Shown here piece after piece: positions 23,444-34,274 of a stretch of DNA of 64,000 bases (position 1 is the first letter of the stretch; every line of letters starts with the position of its first letter). The DNA is taken from positions 40,097-104,096 of the forward strand of contig ARYC01017997.1 in NCBI GenBank assembly GCA_000711775.1. The letters run 5' to 3'. Source of the DNA: Oxytricha trifallax (lineage: Eukaryota > Ciliophora > Spirotrichea > Sporadotrichida > Oxytrichidae). A program made the position numbers and the translations under genes. The notes under the pieces are model-generated. The model was not told where the DNA came from. It searched no databases and saw nothing but the letters and a program-made list of their open reading frames with translations.

Positions 23444-24790
23444 ATGAGCAAACAATCAGTGACAAAAAAGTAAAAGAGTAGTAAGAAGTAAATATAAATT
23501 GAAGAATCCTCCGAGGCCTCTCATAATACAGCAGAGTTTTTTACTGAAGAGCAACAGAAGGAGTTAAAGATTGAGGAAACAAAAAATAAAATTTTAGACT
23601 TTCTAAAAAAATAAAAGATAATGGGGAAAAAAACTTTTAAAGATGTAAAAATAGAATTGCAAAAAAAGTTTGGAATAATCCCCATCAACACTCATAAGAA
23701 TTGGCTAATTGCAAAATTGAATAATAAAAAAAAACGATAGCAAATTTAATACACCTGGGAAAAACAACTTGCAAATAAAGGAAAGTGGAAATCAATTTAA
23801 GAAACCTATTTTGAATTGAAACCAAGAAAATTAATAGGCAAAAAATGAAAAGTATTAAAGCTCTTCTGAATAAGAACAATAAAGTAACATACTAGCTCCA
23901 TTCTAATATGAATCTTTGAGCTCCAATTAGAAACTAACAGAGAATGAGGATTCCCAAACTTTTTCAGATGGGACTTATCTAAATTCAGATAGAGTCTAAG
24001 AAATAATTTCAACAAACTACAAACAAATGACTGCCGATGCCATGAAAAAAATGTATGATACACTACTGGTTTAAGTACCTGAAGTTTTAGAAACACAATT
24101 ATTTGAAAAATTTAGTTAGAAAATAGATTAAACTTTACAAAGAATTGAAGAATTAGATAAAAATGTTAAAGACTTGGATGTTAACTTAATTCAATAATAA
24201 ATAAGAGAAGGAATAGAGGAAATTTAAGATGCTTTCAAATTGTTAATTGATGACATTAAAAAAGCTTCCTCTACTATTGGAATTGTGTCACAAGAGTAGC
24301 TGGCAAATCATTCTAAACGTGCCCAAGAACTTAATTAAGTTTTAAACAAAAGAATTGATGAAATTATAGCTATTCTCTCATAAAATTAGTAAAAATTTAC
24401 TAAATCTGAAGAAATAACTCAAAAAAATTTGAAAGCTCAAGAAGCACTTAATAGCGAATAAACCAAAACAATAAAAATTCTTTCCGATAAAATTAACAAA
24501 GCTTAAGAAGAAAATTATAAAGTAATTAATGAAAGCATGGAAACTATTAATAACAATATTAAAATAGTTAACTCAAGAGTCACAGTTCTTGAGAAAACAA
24601 GAAATTAAAAATTAAGGAAACAGTATTATTTAATAACAAGCTAAAACATCTCAATAAGTATAAAATTGTGATAAAACTTAGGTAGAACCTGACAAAGTTG
24701 TAACCTAAATTTGAATAAGATATTTTACAAACATCTAAAGATTTAATTCAAGAAATGAGCATGTTAGATTTATCATTATTGAGGGTAAGT
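23444..24790 (+). pseudogene. M1 coiled-coil protein
   Basis: Starts MSKQSVTKKQKSSKK at 23444. A small conserved N-terminal domain reads AEFFTEEQQKELKIEE, then KILDFLKKQKIMGKKTFKDV and NTHKNWLIAKLN. After a frame break near 23845, a long heptad-rich segment follows: QKLTENEDSQTFSD, MKKMYDTLLVQVPEVLET, IGIVSQEQLANHSKRAQ, ENYKVINESMETINNN. The same blocks occur in M2 and M3. The length of about 440 residues is mostly predicted coiled coil. It might bridge transposase complexes; no function is known. The 3' end is uncertain because of further frame breaks after 24600. Confidence 0.7.
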
Positions 24791-25817
24791 AATTTTTTTT
24801 CGATAAAGTCTCAAAAAAATTTACTTAATACATGAATAACTCATATTATGAAACAAACCATTACTTTATAACTTCATTAGTATTACATTATAACTTAATT
24901 ACTTACTTTAATGATCATAGCCTTCATGAGCATCTTGGGGTTTAGCACTCAAGTAAACTATTTTTCCTGAAGTTTAAAAGAATCAAGACATTCAAATAAG
25001 CTAGACTAGCTCGCTGAGATTTAGAAGCATCAATCCCTCTCTAGTAAATCTTAATTCTTACATTTTTTAGGGAAACCTAGAACTGGTATATTTCAAATGA
25101 AATATCATTCTAAGGTTGATAGAGATAAAAAACAGCAAACAGTTCATTAAGTTAGCAAGAGACTTTATACAGATGCCTTAAAAGCCAGAAGATATGAACA
25201 TTTATGCAGAAGATGGCAGTTAGAGAAGAAACTTAGGGCTATCAAGTATTAAGTAGAAGTAAAGTAAGAGTAGCCTAATCCTTTGAAGGCCCATTTAATG
25301 TAATTAATACATTCATTTAAGTCTAGAACTTATTGATAACCTTTATTCTCCCTTTCCTTTCAAATATCGTAGTCTTATTTTTATTCACTCTTTTGACACT
25401 ACTTTGTATTAATTCTACTATATTGATGGGCAAAATATTAGATGATACTAAGATAGATTCTTGAGGTAAGTCTTGATTTAACTACAGTAGAATAAGATTC
25501 CATTAAATTATGTGCTATCAGGAATATTGTAGACAAAGTTATGATTAACTCTTCATAAAATTTTTAAGACTCCTTAGTATTATGTCCTCATAAGTTATTA
25601 ACAAAAAAGGTGATCTCTTGATCTTTTATTTATCTCTTAGTTTATGCAATAACTCAATATCTTAATATACTGCTCTCGCTTTAAAGAGCGAGATAAATCA
25701 AAACCCCAAAACCCCTTAATGAGGTTTATAAGTGCTTTGATTTGTAGAGAAATTGTCGGGGGTTAGGGTTATTAATAGGTTTTAATGTGAAATTTATAGT
25801 AAATGTATTCAATTTAA

Positions 25818-27263
25818 TCACTCAAAATGCACTTTTGGATCATGTGGGAGAGGTCTGAAGTTTATCTTACTTAACCACAACTCTATCTGCTCTATTGATA
25901 TGTCTGATCTTGAGTTTGGTTTTATTATTATTGATTCTGCCATATGTTTAATTGATTGAGATACTTTGGTTTTGTCTATAAACTACTTGATTCTTTACTT
26001 AGCATCTTTCTCGCACCTTGTAGAGTAGTAATCGTTGCGAAGCATATCGCACTCTATTATTATTGCTGTTAAAGCCCACACATCCCACTAAAAGTCACCA
26101 TCTCTCCAGTCTTCTCTTTCTGGATAATAGCCTTGAGTTCCCATTACAGTTCCAAGCCTTGAGACTTCCACTCTTTAGGCTCTGTTGAAATCGATTATTG
26201 CTACTCTTACTGGAGAAAAGTTTATCATAATATTTTCTGGCTTTAAATCTCTGTGAACAAACCCTAACTTGTGAAGCTCTTTAATGCCTTGTATGGTCTG
26301 AGTTGCTATTTATCCAAGTTACTTATGATTCCTTTGATCTGTTATGAAATCTCTTAGAGTCATTTCATAGAGTGGGAGTCTGAAAGCAACATGACCTTGG
26401 CAAGGAGAACAGCATCTAGCTTGATTAAGTAACTACACTCTTTAAACTTTGCTTGAGTGAGTACTTGATACTCATTTGTAAACTCCATCTAATATTTATC
26501 ATCACTTAAGAGATAGTTGAAGGGATACACCTTGTAAACGTATTGATGATCATTGATAACTTTCTTATCAAAGGAGTCCTCTAGAATAAGATAACTTTAA
26601 AGAGAAGTATCCAAATCTATCTACGCAAGAACTGGTATTTTCTTGTATTGAATTTTGATCATGATTTTTGTGATTTCAGAGGTTAGTTGGTTACGTGCCT
26701 TCTTTACGTACTCTAACTCACTAGCTTATTCAGGCACTACCGCTTTAGAATACTCCCTCGATTTTCTTTTGTTCAGAAGCTTCAACTCAACTTCATGCTT
26801 TTCAATTTCTATGTCTTTTTTGTGAGCTATTAAAAGATGTTTCTTCAAGTCTCTTGTATGAGAGTACTACTTATGGCACTCAAAGCAATCATACTTCCCA
26901 TCGATTTTGTCGTGCTATAAGTATACAGTAGGCTTGGCTTCTCTATGCTCCTTCATATGTCTATACCAGCTTGATTTATGAGCGAAATCTCTCTCACACA
27001 GCTCACAAAAGTATACTTCTATTTCTTCAGTTTGTACAGGAATATCATTAATACCTTTCTCCTCCTCTCTGTCTCCCACACACTTATTTGCCATTTATTT
27101 TCTATTATTAATTTCTATTTTAATAACAGAGACCTCAAGTGATAACTCTGGTAGTTCTTTAAGAGAGTCATCTCACAGCTATCACACTTTTTATTGCTGC
27201 CAAAGGTTAGTCTCATTTAGTTTGATGGAAATGCTGTTGTTTTTTTAAAATGTTAGCGCTCAT
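25818..27263 (-). pseudogene. T5 57-kDa protein (fingers plus kinase-like), frameshifted
   Basis: Starts MSANILKK at 27263 (a frame slip in a T/A run follows) and stops at the complement of 25818-25820 (KVHFE). Fingers: CDSC with later His; YFCELCERDFAHKSSWYRHM; and a third near 26890 with CFECHK. The kinase-like part is well preserved: LGFVHRDLKPENIMINF, AIIDFNRA, TVMGTQGYYPEREDWRDG, DVWALTAIIIECDM. The catalytic-loop Asp is present; the metal-binding DFG is DFN. Some stretches are frameshifted, so the whole protein is probably not made from this copy. Confidence 0.82.
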
Positions 27264-27795
27264 ATTTAAATTTGAATTTAAAATTATAAAACTGCCTCTA
27301 TAACTGAGCTTATATAATAGCTTTGCAAGCCTACAAGTTTCAAGGGAAGTTCTTAGAGTATTAGAGAAGAAATATAAGTGTTAAGTGACAATCTAGCTCT
27401 AAATATGGGGGAGGAAGTAACCATTTTTACTATCAATAATAAGTTGATTACAGCACGTACCGACTTAGGAGGTGCACCTAATTAATTACGTACTGCTTTA
27501 GGAGGTATTTTATGATTTTATGATTAAAATTAGGGTGCTCCTAATTAAGTACTAGCATTTTAGGAGCTGCTCCTAATTAAGTACGTACCAATTTAAATCA
27601 AAAATATGGAACTATAACAGTAGAAATTGATATCAATCTCTCAAGTTTGAAACCAGTTCTCAAAACCTTCTCCATATCCTTAAAAGAGGTTGACCTCCTA
27701 TAGGATGCCCATATTTAATAGTAACTTTTACAGAGGAAAATAATTGAAATCAATAAACTTAAATTTGAATATCATTTCTTAGATCTGTAAACAAG
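27264..27795. promoter_or_regulatory. T5 divergent promoter region with GGAGCTGCTCC repeats
   Basis: The units TTAGGAGGTGCACCTAATTA (near 27466), TAGGGTGCTCCTAATTAAG (near 27527) and TTAGGAGCTGCTCCTAATTA (near 27561) are short palindromes, each followed by AAGTACGTAC-like text. A second conserved block, GTTGACCTCCTATAGGATGC then CCATATTTAATAGT, sits before the 22-kDa gene (near 27690). Both are repeated in the T7 copies. Binding of a transposon-encoded finger protein is possible but untested. Confidence 0.5.
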
Positions 27796-28579
27796 ATGGA
27801 GTCAATGAATGATGTAATGAAAAGAGTACAAGCACAAGAATTGATTCAAAGATTTAGAAGCAAGGAGGATTTGCATCGCTACCTGGTGCAGCAAGGTAAT
27901 AAACTCATAGTGCTAATCTTTATTATGTAGTTGGTTTGTTCTTGCCAAAGATGGAAGGTACTAAAATATCATATCTAAGAACGATACTCTGCGAAGAGAA
28001 GAAGCATTGAAAACTTAAGATGTAAAGTTTGCAGAGATTCCAAACTACCCAGAAATCTCAGTGACTAACTTATACGATGATACTATGAATGACCCAGAGG
28101 TTTCGCAGTACCTGCCTACTAAGAAGCAGTTGTCAAATAAACTACCTGAAAGAAACTATTTTTTGGCATACTTGCAACAATTAAAGGTGATTACTTGAAA
28201 GAAATTATTCAAGAATCTCATAAGAAAAGGTACAGCATCTCTTCAGAAGATAAGGATAAACAGGGGATCAAGATAAGTGAGAACTACCTATAAGAGTTGC
28301 AGAAGCACCCATATATTTAAAGTAAGATTTGTAGTTTAACTATGTAGAAAAATCTGGTACTGGCATCTTCTTGATGAAGGAATAGAGCAAGCTTCACAGA
28401 GAGCGAAAGTCGCAGACAAAGTATGAAGTTAGCAAGAGACTTTATTCAAATATTTAGCCTCCAGAGTCAATGAGCATAGATGCAGGAGCTGGCAGCAAGA
28501 GAAGAAACTTAGGAGAGGGAAGCAAGAAATAGAAGAAAAGAAAGAGAAGCCAGCTTCCTCTAAAGAATTTTAAATGTGA
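27796..28579 (+). pseudogene. T5 22-kDa protein, two frameshifts
   Basis: MESMNDVMKRVQAQ, then RFRSKEDLHRYLVQQ, then an intron of about 35 nt (GTAATAAACTC to TTTATTATGTAG) and VGLFLPKMEGTKIS. One base is lost near 28013 (AAGAAGC against AAGAAAGC in T7) and one in a T-run near 28161. Otherwise it follows the T7 copies: YPEISVTNLYDD, QYLPTKKQLSNKLPER, a second mini-intron, then MKEQSKLHRERKSQTKYE and SMSIDAGAGSKRRN. The stop is at 28577-28579. It converges on the transposase, which lacks its usual stop here. Confidence 0.8.
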
Positions 28580-28599
28580 CTTATATATTCATTAACTTA

Positions 28600-29652
28600 C
28601 TACAAAACTTATTTATATACATTCACTCTCCCTTCTTTAGCACACTTTTAAGCCAACAAATTATCTACTCTCTTCGCTGAGCTTTTAATAAAGTCTACTG
28701 TATCGATAGGTAAGTCATGCATTAAATGGTATAGCAGCAGTTTCTTATAATGACCTTTTAGTATACCCCAGCAGAATTCAATTCCATTAAACAATGGGCT
28801 GTAAGGCACGTTGAACACTGGTGCTATTCTTAGTTGTTCATAACTTTTCCTTGTTTCTTTTGTCTTATGAACTGAAAGATTATCAACGAATAGCATAATC
28901 TCTTATTCAGGGTACTTCTCTCTCAGCTGCTCTAAGAACTTAATATACTGCTCTGTCTTAATAGAGCGAGGATGAATAACATAAGTTTCTAAACTAGCAT
29001 CCTCGCTAATTCCTCTAAGAATTGCCATTGTTTATAGCTTGACTTTCTAGTCATATAATTCTATATTACTATGCTTCTTATACCAAGACTTCTAGATAAA
29101 AGTGTTAAAGGTAAACACAGCCTCGTCAGCATGAATAAACTTAATATTACTCTATTAGGCTCTCTGCATTTAATTATAAATATAATTTAAGTTATTGTTG
29201 TAAAATGGCAGAGTGAAATCAATCACTCTCTTGATACGATTAACACCTTTGTAAGATATACCATTTCGTTTATAAATGTTTGCAACAGACTATGCAGAGA
29301 TCTTCAACTCAGGGAACTGGCGGTGAAACATAGTAGCTCGTTGGTCGAGAGAGAAGTGAGCCCAATACTTCAAAGTTTTATCATTAATAAGATAGTCAAT
29401 ATGCTTTTATAGAAACTTTGACTTCCTCTTAGGCATAGAATTCAGCTATTATTGCTTTAGTTATACTGCTATAAGACAGTGGGATCGAACAGTTGATGGA
29501 CTTCGCTTTAAGAGCAGTGCAATAGACTTATAGTTCAGTACTGGTTTGACTTATTCACTGTATATATCACATCCATATCGCAGTTTAAACACTAAATCTA
29601 TATACTCTTCATCATAAATAGACCCCAAAAGCTTGCTATTTTAGTCTCGCAT
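28600..29652 (-). CDS. T5 transposase (42 kDa), open reading frame
   Basis: The reverse strand is open from ATG 29652 (MRDQNSKLLGSIYDEEYID) through the whole TBE transposase, with TAA/TAG as Gln. An HTH-like segment (IALLLKRSPSTVRSHCL) is followed by KYWAHFSLDQRATMFHRQF. The catalytic triad lies in FIHADEAVFTF, MLFVDNLSVHKTKE and YSPLFNGIEFCWGILKGHY; the last two residues are 34 apart (DD34E, Tc1/mariner type). About 357 residues run to VNVYKQVL. The usual TGA just after this is lost through a one-base change, so the frame runs on into the antisense of the 22-kDa gene for about 100 codons. It probably cuts TBE ends and may take part in genome rearrangement. Confidence 0.88.
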
Positions 29653-30685
29653 TTAATTAATAACCCGAACCCCTAACAAATTCTCTACAAATCAAAGCAC
29701 TTATAAACCTCATTAAGGGGTTTTGGGGTTTTGAATGTCATAAGTTTCTAGACGTAAATCTTCACTTATACCAGTTAAAATTTAATGGGTGACTGTTTTA
29801 AATTTTTATTTATAAGCTTCTATATTATCATTATTCTTATGCCAGAACTTATTAATAAAATTGTAGAAAATAAATTCCCTTTCAGCAGTATGCATGTATC
29901 TGATGTTATTATCGATAGCTCTTTTCATTTAATCAAAATGTATAGTTTAAATTGTTTTTACTATAAAATTGAACTGTAAAGTCAATCACTCTTTTTACTC
30001 TGTTTGTTGACAGTCTTGTTAGTAATGAAATTTCGTCTATAAATATTGACAAGATTCTAAGAAGTGATAGTCATGTGAGCAAACTTGCGATGAAACATCA
30101 CAGATCACAAGTCTAATGGAAAATTTGCTTAATCTTTTAGAGTATTCTAGTTGCATAGAAATTCATTGTGAGGCTGAGAGAACTTTTATATTTCTGGAGG
30201 ATGTTTTCTAAAGCCTTTGTTTTTATACTAAACAGCTAGCAAGCAATCTATAAAAGCCATGACATTTTAAAAATAAGTACCTTATGGAATAATATTAAGT
30301 CCTTAAAGAAAGAGAAGGGTGCCTAAAACTTCTATTAGAAGTCGTTTTTGCCTGGATTTTGATTTTTAGTACTGTAAATTAATGATTCAAAATTTACTTA
30401 TAGAATAACCTCTAATCTTATAGGACTAAGAATTTGAAACTGCCTTGGTACTGTTTAATTATACCTAACTGTTGAAGCACTCTTGCACAAGAGCTATGCT
30501 TAAGCTGCATAATTTAATGCTGGATAAAGAAGTAAAACTAAATATTTCTTGTCATAAATACACTAATTATGTTGTTTTTTATTTTAAATTTTCAAATTGG
30601 GCTAATATCTCTCTAACCCTAAAGACTCCTAATATACTCTACTAATGAAATCACTAAAACATCTTATTAAGGGGTTTTAGGGTTT

Positions 30686-31496
30686 AATTCAGTTAAATAT
30701 TCAGCAGCTAAAATAATGATTTTTTCTTATAAAAGATAAAAAAAATGCTTATAAATAATAATAATGTTTTTGTTATTATAATCTCTGTTTTTTTAATTAT
30801 TTTCCCTTTAACTAATTGTCTTCATTTTTTGTTTTTGAAAGGATTTCATTAATTTATTTTTAAATTATATTATTCATCAAGATTTATAAGTATCTTAATT
30901 AAAATTTTATTAAAAATTTCTATAATAATCTCGAATATATTACAAAACTATCAATTTAAATATAGATTTAATTTAATATTTTGATATAAAGATTGGGGGA
31001 CAGTTCTCTGGTATGTAAATTTTGAAATAACTTTTTTCTTTAATTTTACATCAATTCATATAATTAATGATTTTTTACTCTATAAATTTAATAAGAAAAA
31101 TTAAGTATTCTAGTGTTTAAAATATGTTAATGCTGACCTAAATCATAACATTAAAAATTTTACAAATTTTAAATGCAACTCTTTCCAAAGATTACTTCTT
31201 TAACAAAATTAAGATGTTTAAACTTGATATACTTATTATTAAGAAGATTTAACAAAATATAATAAAAATCGATTAAATTAGTAGAATGACGAGGATGAAC
31301 AAAGACTCTTAAGTCCTTTGAGATTATCATAGAAATTAAATTAAATTTTAAACAAAATTTTTACTGACTTTGAAACTTCCCTATTTTTATATTAGGACTA
31401 ATTATGAAATCTGAGTCCCCCAAAGATTTAATTCAAAGACTTCAGCCAGAACAATAAAATCCAAAAATTATTTTAAATAATTTTTAAGGGAGTGTC
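30686..31496. other. AT-rich region between T2 and FB2, no gene seen
   Basis: About 800 bp of very AT-rich DNA. No convincing coding frame, terminal repeat or similarity to other parts of the window. Confidence 0.55.
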
Positions 31497-32120
31497 TAAG
31501 TCGGTGGCAACATTAATTAAAAAAATTCTATATAGGTGGCATAATAAAAAAATTTTCTTTTTCCAATTAAAACTATTAAGTACCTCTATATATAAACATG
31601 AAAATTATATAGCAGACAATTAATCAACCTTTATCATAACAACTTAGGCATTTGATGGACACTGGTTCACATATAAAATAAATTAGAATTTTATAATAAT
31701 TTGTTTCCTTTTATCAAATAATTTGCTACTAAAAATGTTAACTATATAATCACCAATAAAATATAATCACATAGAAATTTTGTCTATAACTGACTTCAAT
31801 TTTACTTTTCTTTAAAAAAATCAATATTCATCTATGTTATCATATTTCATAGGTGTTTATATAGTTAAAATTTTAGTAGCAAATTATTTGATAAAAGGAA
31901 ACAAATTATTATAAAATTCTAATTTATTTTATATGTGAACCAGTGTCCATCAAATGCCTAAGTTGTTATGATGAAGGTTGATTAATTGTATGTCATATAA
32001 TTTTCATGTTTATATATAGAGGTACTTATTAGTTTTAATTGGAAAAAGAATATTTTTTTATTATGCCACTTATTTAGGATTTTGGTGAATTTTTCAAAAA
32101 TTAATGTTGCCACCGACTTA
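31497..32120. mobile_element. Foldback element FB2, 624 bp
   Basis: Outer ends TAAGTCGGTGGCAACATTAA and its inverse TTAATGTTGCCACCGACTTA. Arms of about 270 bp share GGCATTTGATGGACACTGG and CCTTTTATCAAATAATTTG in inverted order around a loop of about 80 bp (31765-31840). It has no gene, so it depends on another element for movement. T6 begins 5 bp after it. TA at both extreme ends would suit a TA-duplicating transposase. Confidence 0.85.
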
Positions 32121-32263
32121 AACTCAAAACCCCAAAACCCCTTAATGAGGTTTATAAGTATTTTGATTTGTAGTGTATAGTTGAGGTCTTATTGGGGTTA
32201 GTAGACAAAATGCAGATTTTATGTGAATTTAATGAATATTTAATGAGTATTAGTGTTATTTAT

Positions 32264-33706
32264 TCAAACAAATTTTATCTGTTTATCTTTATTGTATCTT
32301 TTGAACTATGCTCTCTCTAATGGGTCAAGAATATCATCTAATGTTTATCAAGGATAGTTTGGAGCTCTCACTATTATCATCTCTACTATGCTTTTAATTT
32401 CTTTGCAGACATCTTTTTATTTTATGTGTTTCTAAGCCAAACTTATTGATTGCTTTTAATGTTTAGTACCAAAGTTAGACATATTTTCCATATAACTTTC
32501 TAATATTATTGCAGCAACTGCCCAAACATCCCATTAAACAGAACCATTTGTCCACTTCTCTCTTATTGGGAAGTATCCGGGAGTCCCAAGTACCTTTGCT
32601 AAAGTAACGATCTCTTATCTTAAAGCACTATTGAAATCGATTACAACTACTTCTAATGGGCAGAGATTCAGCATTTCATTTTCAGGCTTCAAATCTCTAT
32701 GAACATACCCAATTTCATTCCTTGATACCCTTTATCATATATGAAAGTATATCGTTTAAATCATCGGGGTATCGATTATGATAAAGATAGTCTCTCAAAG
32801 TCATTTCAATTTTCTTGAATCTTAGTGCGATAAAACCATAGCTTAGTATTACACCATCTAACTTAAGCAAATTCTTACATTCTTTTCTTTAGGCCTCTCT
32901 AAGAACCATGTATTCATTAGCAAACTCGTTCTAATACTGTTGGTTCTTAAGGAGATAACTGGAGGGATACACCTCGTATGCATACTCATCAACTACTATA
33001 GGCTTTGCTTTTGCAGGCACGTTTATATTCAAGGAGTTTTCAATGTAAGTGCTAAGATAAACTGCATTTAATGCTGGTATATTCATAGCTTTCGCTTAGA
33101 AGCATGCTGAGATTGTATTGCCTAATGGTTGGTTCATCTCCTCAAATCGCTTCTGCCTCTTGTGTTTCTCCTACTGCTCTCTTTATTATTAAAGAGTATT
33201 AGATTTTCTTTTAACTGGTACTAATTTTTATTCTCTTAATCTTCAATCAAGAACTCGCTGAGGTGATGCTTTTGCATTTGACTTTTAACTTTAGCTGAGT
33301 GAGTATATGATTTCATGCATACAGTGCACTAATACCTACCATCTACCTTTTCATACTTGAAATAGATCTTGGCTTTGCCAGAGTGTACCTCTTAAAGGTG
33401 TCTCTTCAAATTTTTTTCGGCTTAGAAAAGATTTTAGTAGTCTTAAAAATAATATGTTTTTATCATTTCGATTGGTTGCTGTTCTTTTAGCTCCTCGACA
33501 TAGTCAATTTAAGTTTAAACCCCTATCTCTGCAATCTCCTTCTGGTTTAATACTTCTATGATAAAAACCTCTGCTTCAAATTCAAGAGCTTTAAGCTCTG
33601 GTTCTTTTTCAATATAGATGATCTCTGGCTTCTAAGTTTAGCCAAAGTTTAGCTAAGATTATTCACTGCCAAGAGAGACTGCTTTACGATTTAAGTTAGC
33701 TATCAT
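32264..33706 (-). pseudogene. T6 57-kDa protein, nearly open
   Basis: Starts MIANLNRKAVSLGSEQSQLN at 33706 and stays open for about 180 codons, through a decayed finger (YFQDYQNLFQAEKNLKRHL, Cys lost) and a good one (CTVCMKSYTHSAKVKSQM). After a frame break near 33150 it continues with NIPALNAVYLSTYIENSL, GYVHRDLKPENEMLNL, VVVIDFNSALR, AKVLGTPGYFP and WDVWAVAAIILES. DFN again replaces DFG. The stop is the complement of 32264-32266. It is a different subfamily from T5: the finger region and C-terminus diverge strongly while the HRDLKPEN and DFN boxes are kept. Confidence 0.82.
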
Positions 33707-34274
33707 GTTTGAATTTAAATTTAAATTTCTATTATAAAGGTCTAATAGCTTAACTAGTTATAGTAACTCTGTATAATACCTTCCAAAGCAACAATAGTGG
33801 TTGATTTTGATGTGTAAGATATCACATTTATACTTAGTTTATAATAATTAATTATTTAAATTCATGCTTAATATTTTTAATTTTGGTACCAACCTAGAAA
33901 AAAAAATGAGGTTGGTACTGGTACCAATTAGGTTTTGAACCATATTGAAACTTTTCCATTAAAACCTCATTAGATTATAACTAGGGACTGATGAAGTTTC
34001 AGTACTCTTAAATTGGAACCAATTAAAATTAAACGAAATTAGTACCAGTACTAATTAAAATTAAACAATTTTAGTACTAATTTAATCGAACTAAATTGAT
34101 AAAAATGGAGCTCAATCTCTCCTGTTTGTTACATCATCTGCAAATATTCTCCACGTATCTTTGCTTGGTTGACCTCCTATAAGATGCCCATATTTAATAG
34201 TAAGATTTTAAACAATAGGATCCAGAAGTCTATAAATTATAATTTGAAATTCATTAATAGGAAGAGGAACAAAG
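33707..34274. promoter_or_regulatory. T6 divergent promoter region with GTACCAGTAC repeats
   Basis: Palindromic units repeat here: TTGGTACTGGTACCAATTAG (near 33911) and TTAGTACCAGTACTAATTAA (near 34040), with half-copies GGAACCAATTAAAATTAAAC nearby. The shared block GTTGACCTCCTATAAGATGC lies near 34155. Same place, different palindrome than in T4 and T5. Confidence 0.5.

Larger units (their letters stand above)
18667..24942 (+). mobile_element. M1: MT-A70-bearing transposon, copy 1
   Basis: Sits between TA dinucleotides (18665-18666 and 24943-24944) in the 22-kDa gene of T2. The left end is AAACTTTCAATATTTGG; the right end is GCATCTTGGGGTT, a decayed G4T4 terminus compared with M2 and M3. 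Four genes: finger-MT-A70 (+), transposase (-), 22-kDa-like (+), coiled-coil (+). A palindrome lies at 23035-23069 between the last two. Length 6.28 kb. Its MT-A70 gene belongs to a different lineage from those of M2 and M3, and every gene has frame breaks, so M1 is an older or separate branch. Confidence 0.85.
18209..25303 (+). pseudogene. T2 22-kDa gene, split by M1
   Basis: From 18209 the + strand reads MKRAEAQQIM, then FRSKEDLNRYFSQK, a GT-AG mini-intron (18287-18322), and EILNYPEISVT, all typical of the 22-kDa protein but frameshifted (a TGA replaces Arg in the SRF motif). It stops at the TA of M1 (18665-18666) and resumes at 24943 with the C-terminal third (SKRLYTDALKA, then a Glu/Lys-rich tail, to about 25303). 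Joining across M1 leaves ...AAAGTAGCACTC.... The first codons are missing because T3 cuts there. Confidence 0.75.
25699..29733 (-). mobile_element. T5: full-length TBE, 4,035 bp, AAT target duplication
   Basis: The ends are exact: CAAAACCCCAAAACCCC from 25699, and GGGGTTTTGGGGTTTTG to 29733, flanked by AAT (25696-25698 and 29734-29736). The C4A4 block is followed by the inverted TTAATGAGGTTTATAAGTG. Reverse orientation: 57-kDa (-) on the left, 22-kDa (+), transposase (-) on the right. It is inserted in the T2 transposase. It carries the one transposase in the window that I could read without a break, so it is the youngest-looking TBE. T7 and T8 are the same subfamily. Confidence 0.95.
25310..30580 (-). 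pseudogene. T2 transposase, split by T5
   Basis: The reverse-strand transposase of T2 is cut at 25698 by T5 and resumes at 29734 next to the AAT duplication. The left piece holds the catalytic C-terminal part (complement near 25480-25620, with decayed DN and NPIE boxes); the right piece holds the N-terminal half (AKLKHSSCARVLQQLG-type decay). About 180 bp of unrelated DNA (30258-30440) interrupts the N-terminal part. Numerous frameshifts. Confidence 0.7.
11367..30685 (-). mobile_element. T2: decayed TBE hosting four later insertions
   Basis: Both ends share an unusual inverted terminus (left AACATTTTAATAAGATG near 11378; right CATCTTATTAAGGGG near 30660, then TTTTAGGGTTT). In reverse orientation it contains the 57-kDa tail (11497-11909), the 22-kDa gene (18209-18666 and 24943-25303) and the transposase (25310-25698 and 29734-30580). 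It is interrupted in turn by T3 (which holds T4), M1 and T5. The 57-kDa N-terminal part, the intergenic region and the first codons of the 22-kDa gene are missing at the T3 site. All its genes are frameshifted, which agrees with its being the oldest large layer. Confidence 0.75.

Noticed and set aside
27440-27610. Spaced palindromic repeats as a CRISPR-like array
   Set aside because: Eukaryotic context, few units of unequal spacing, and a clear place in a TBE promoter.
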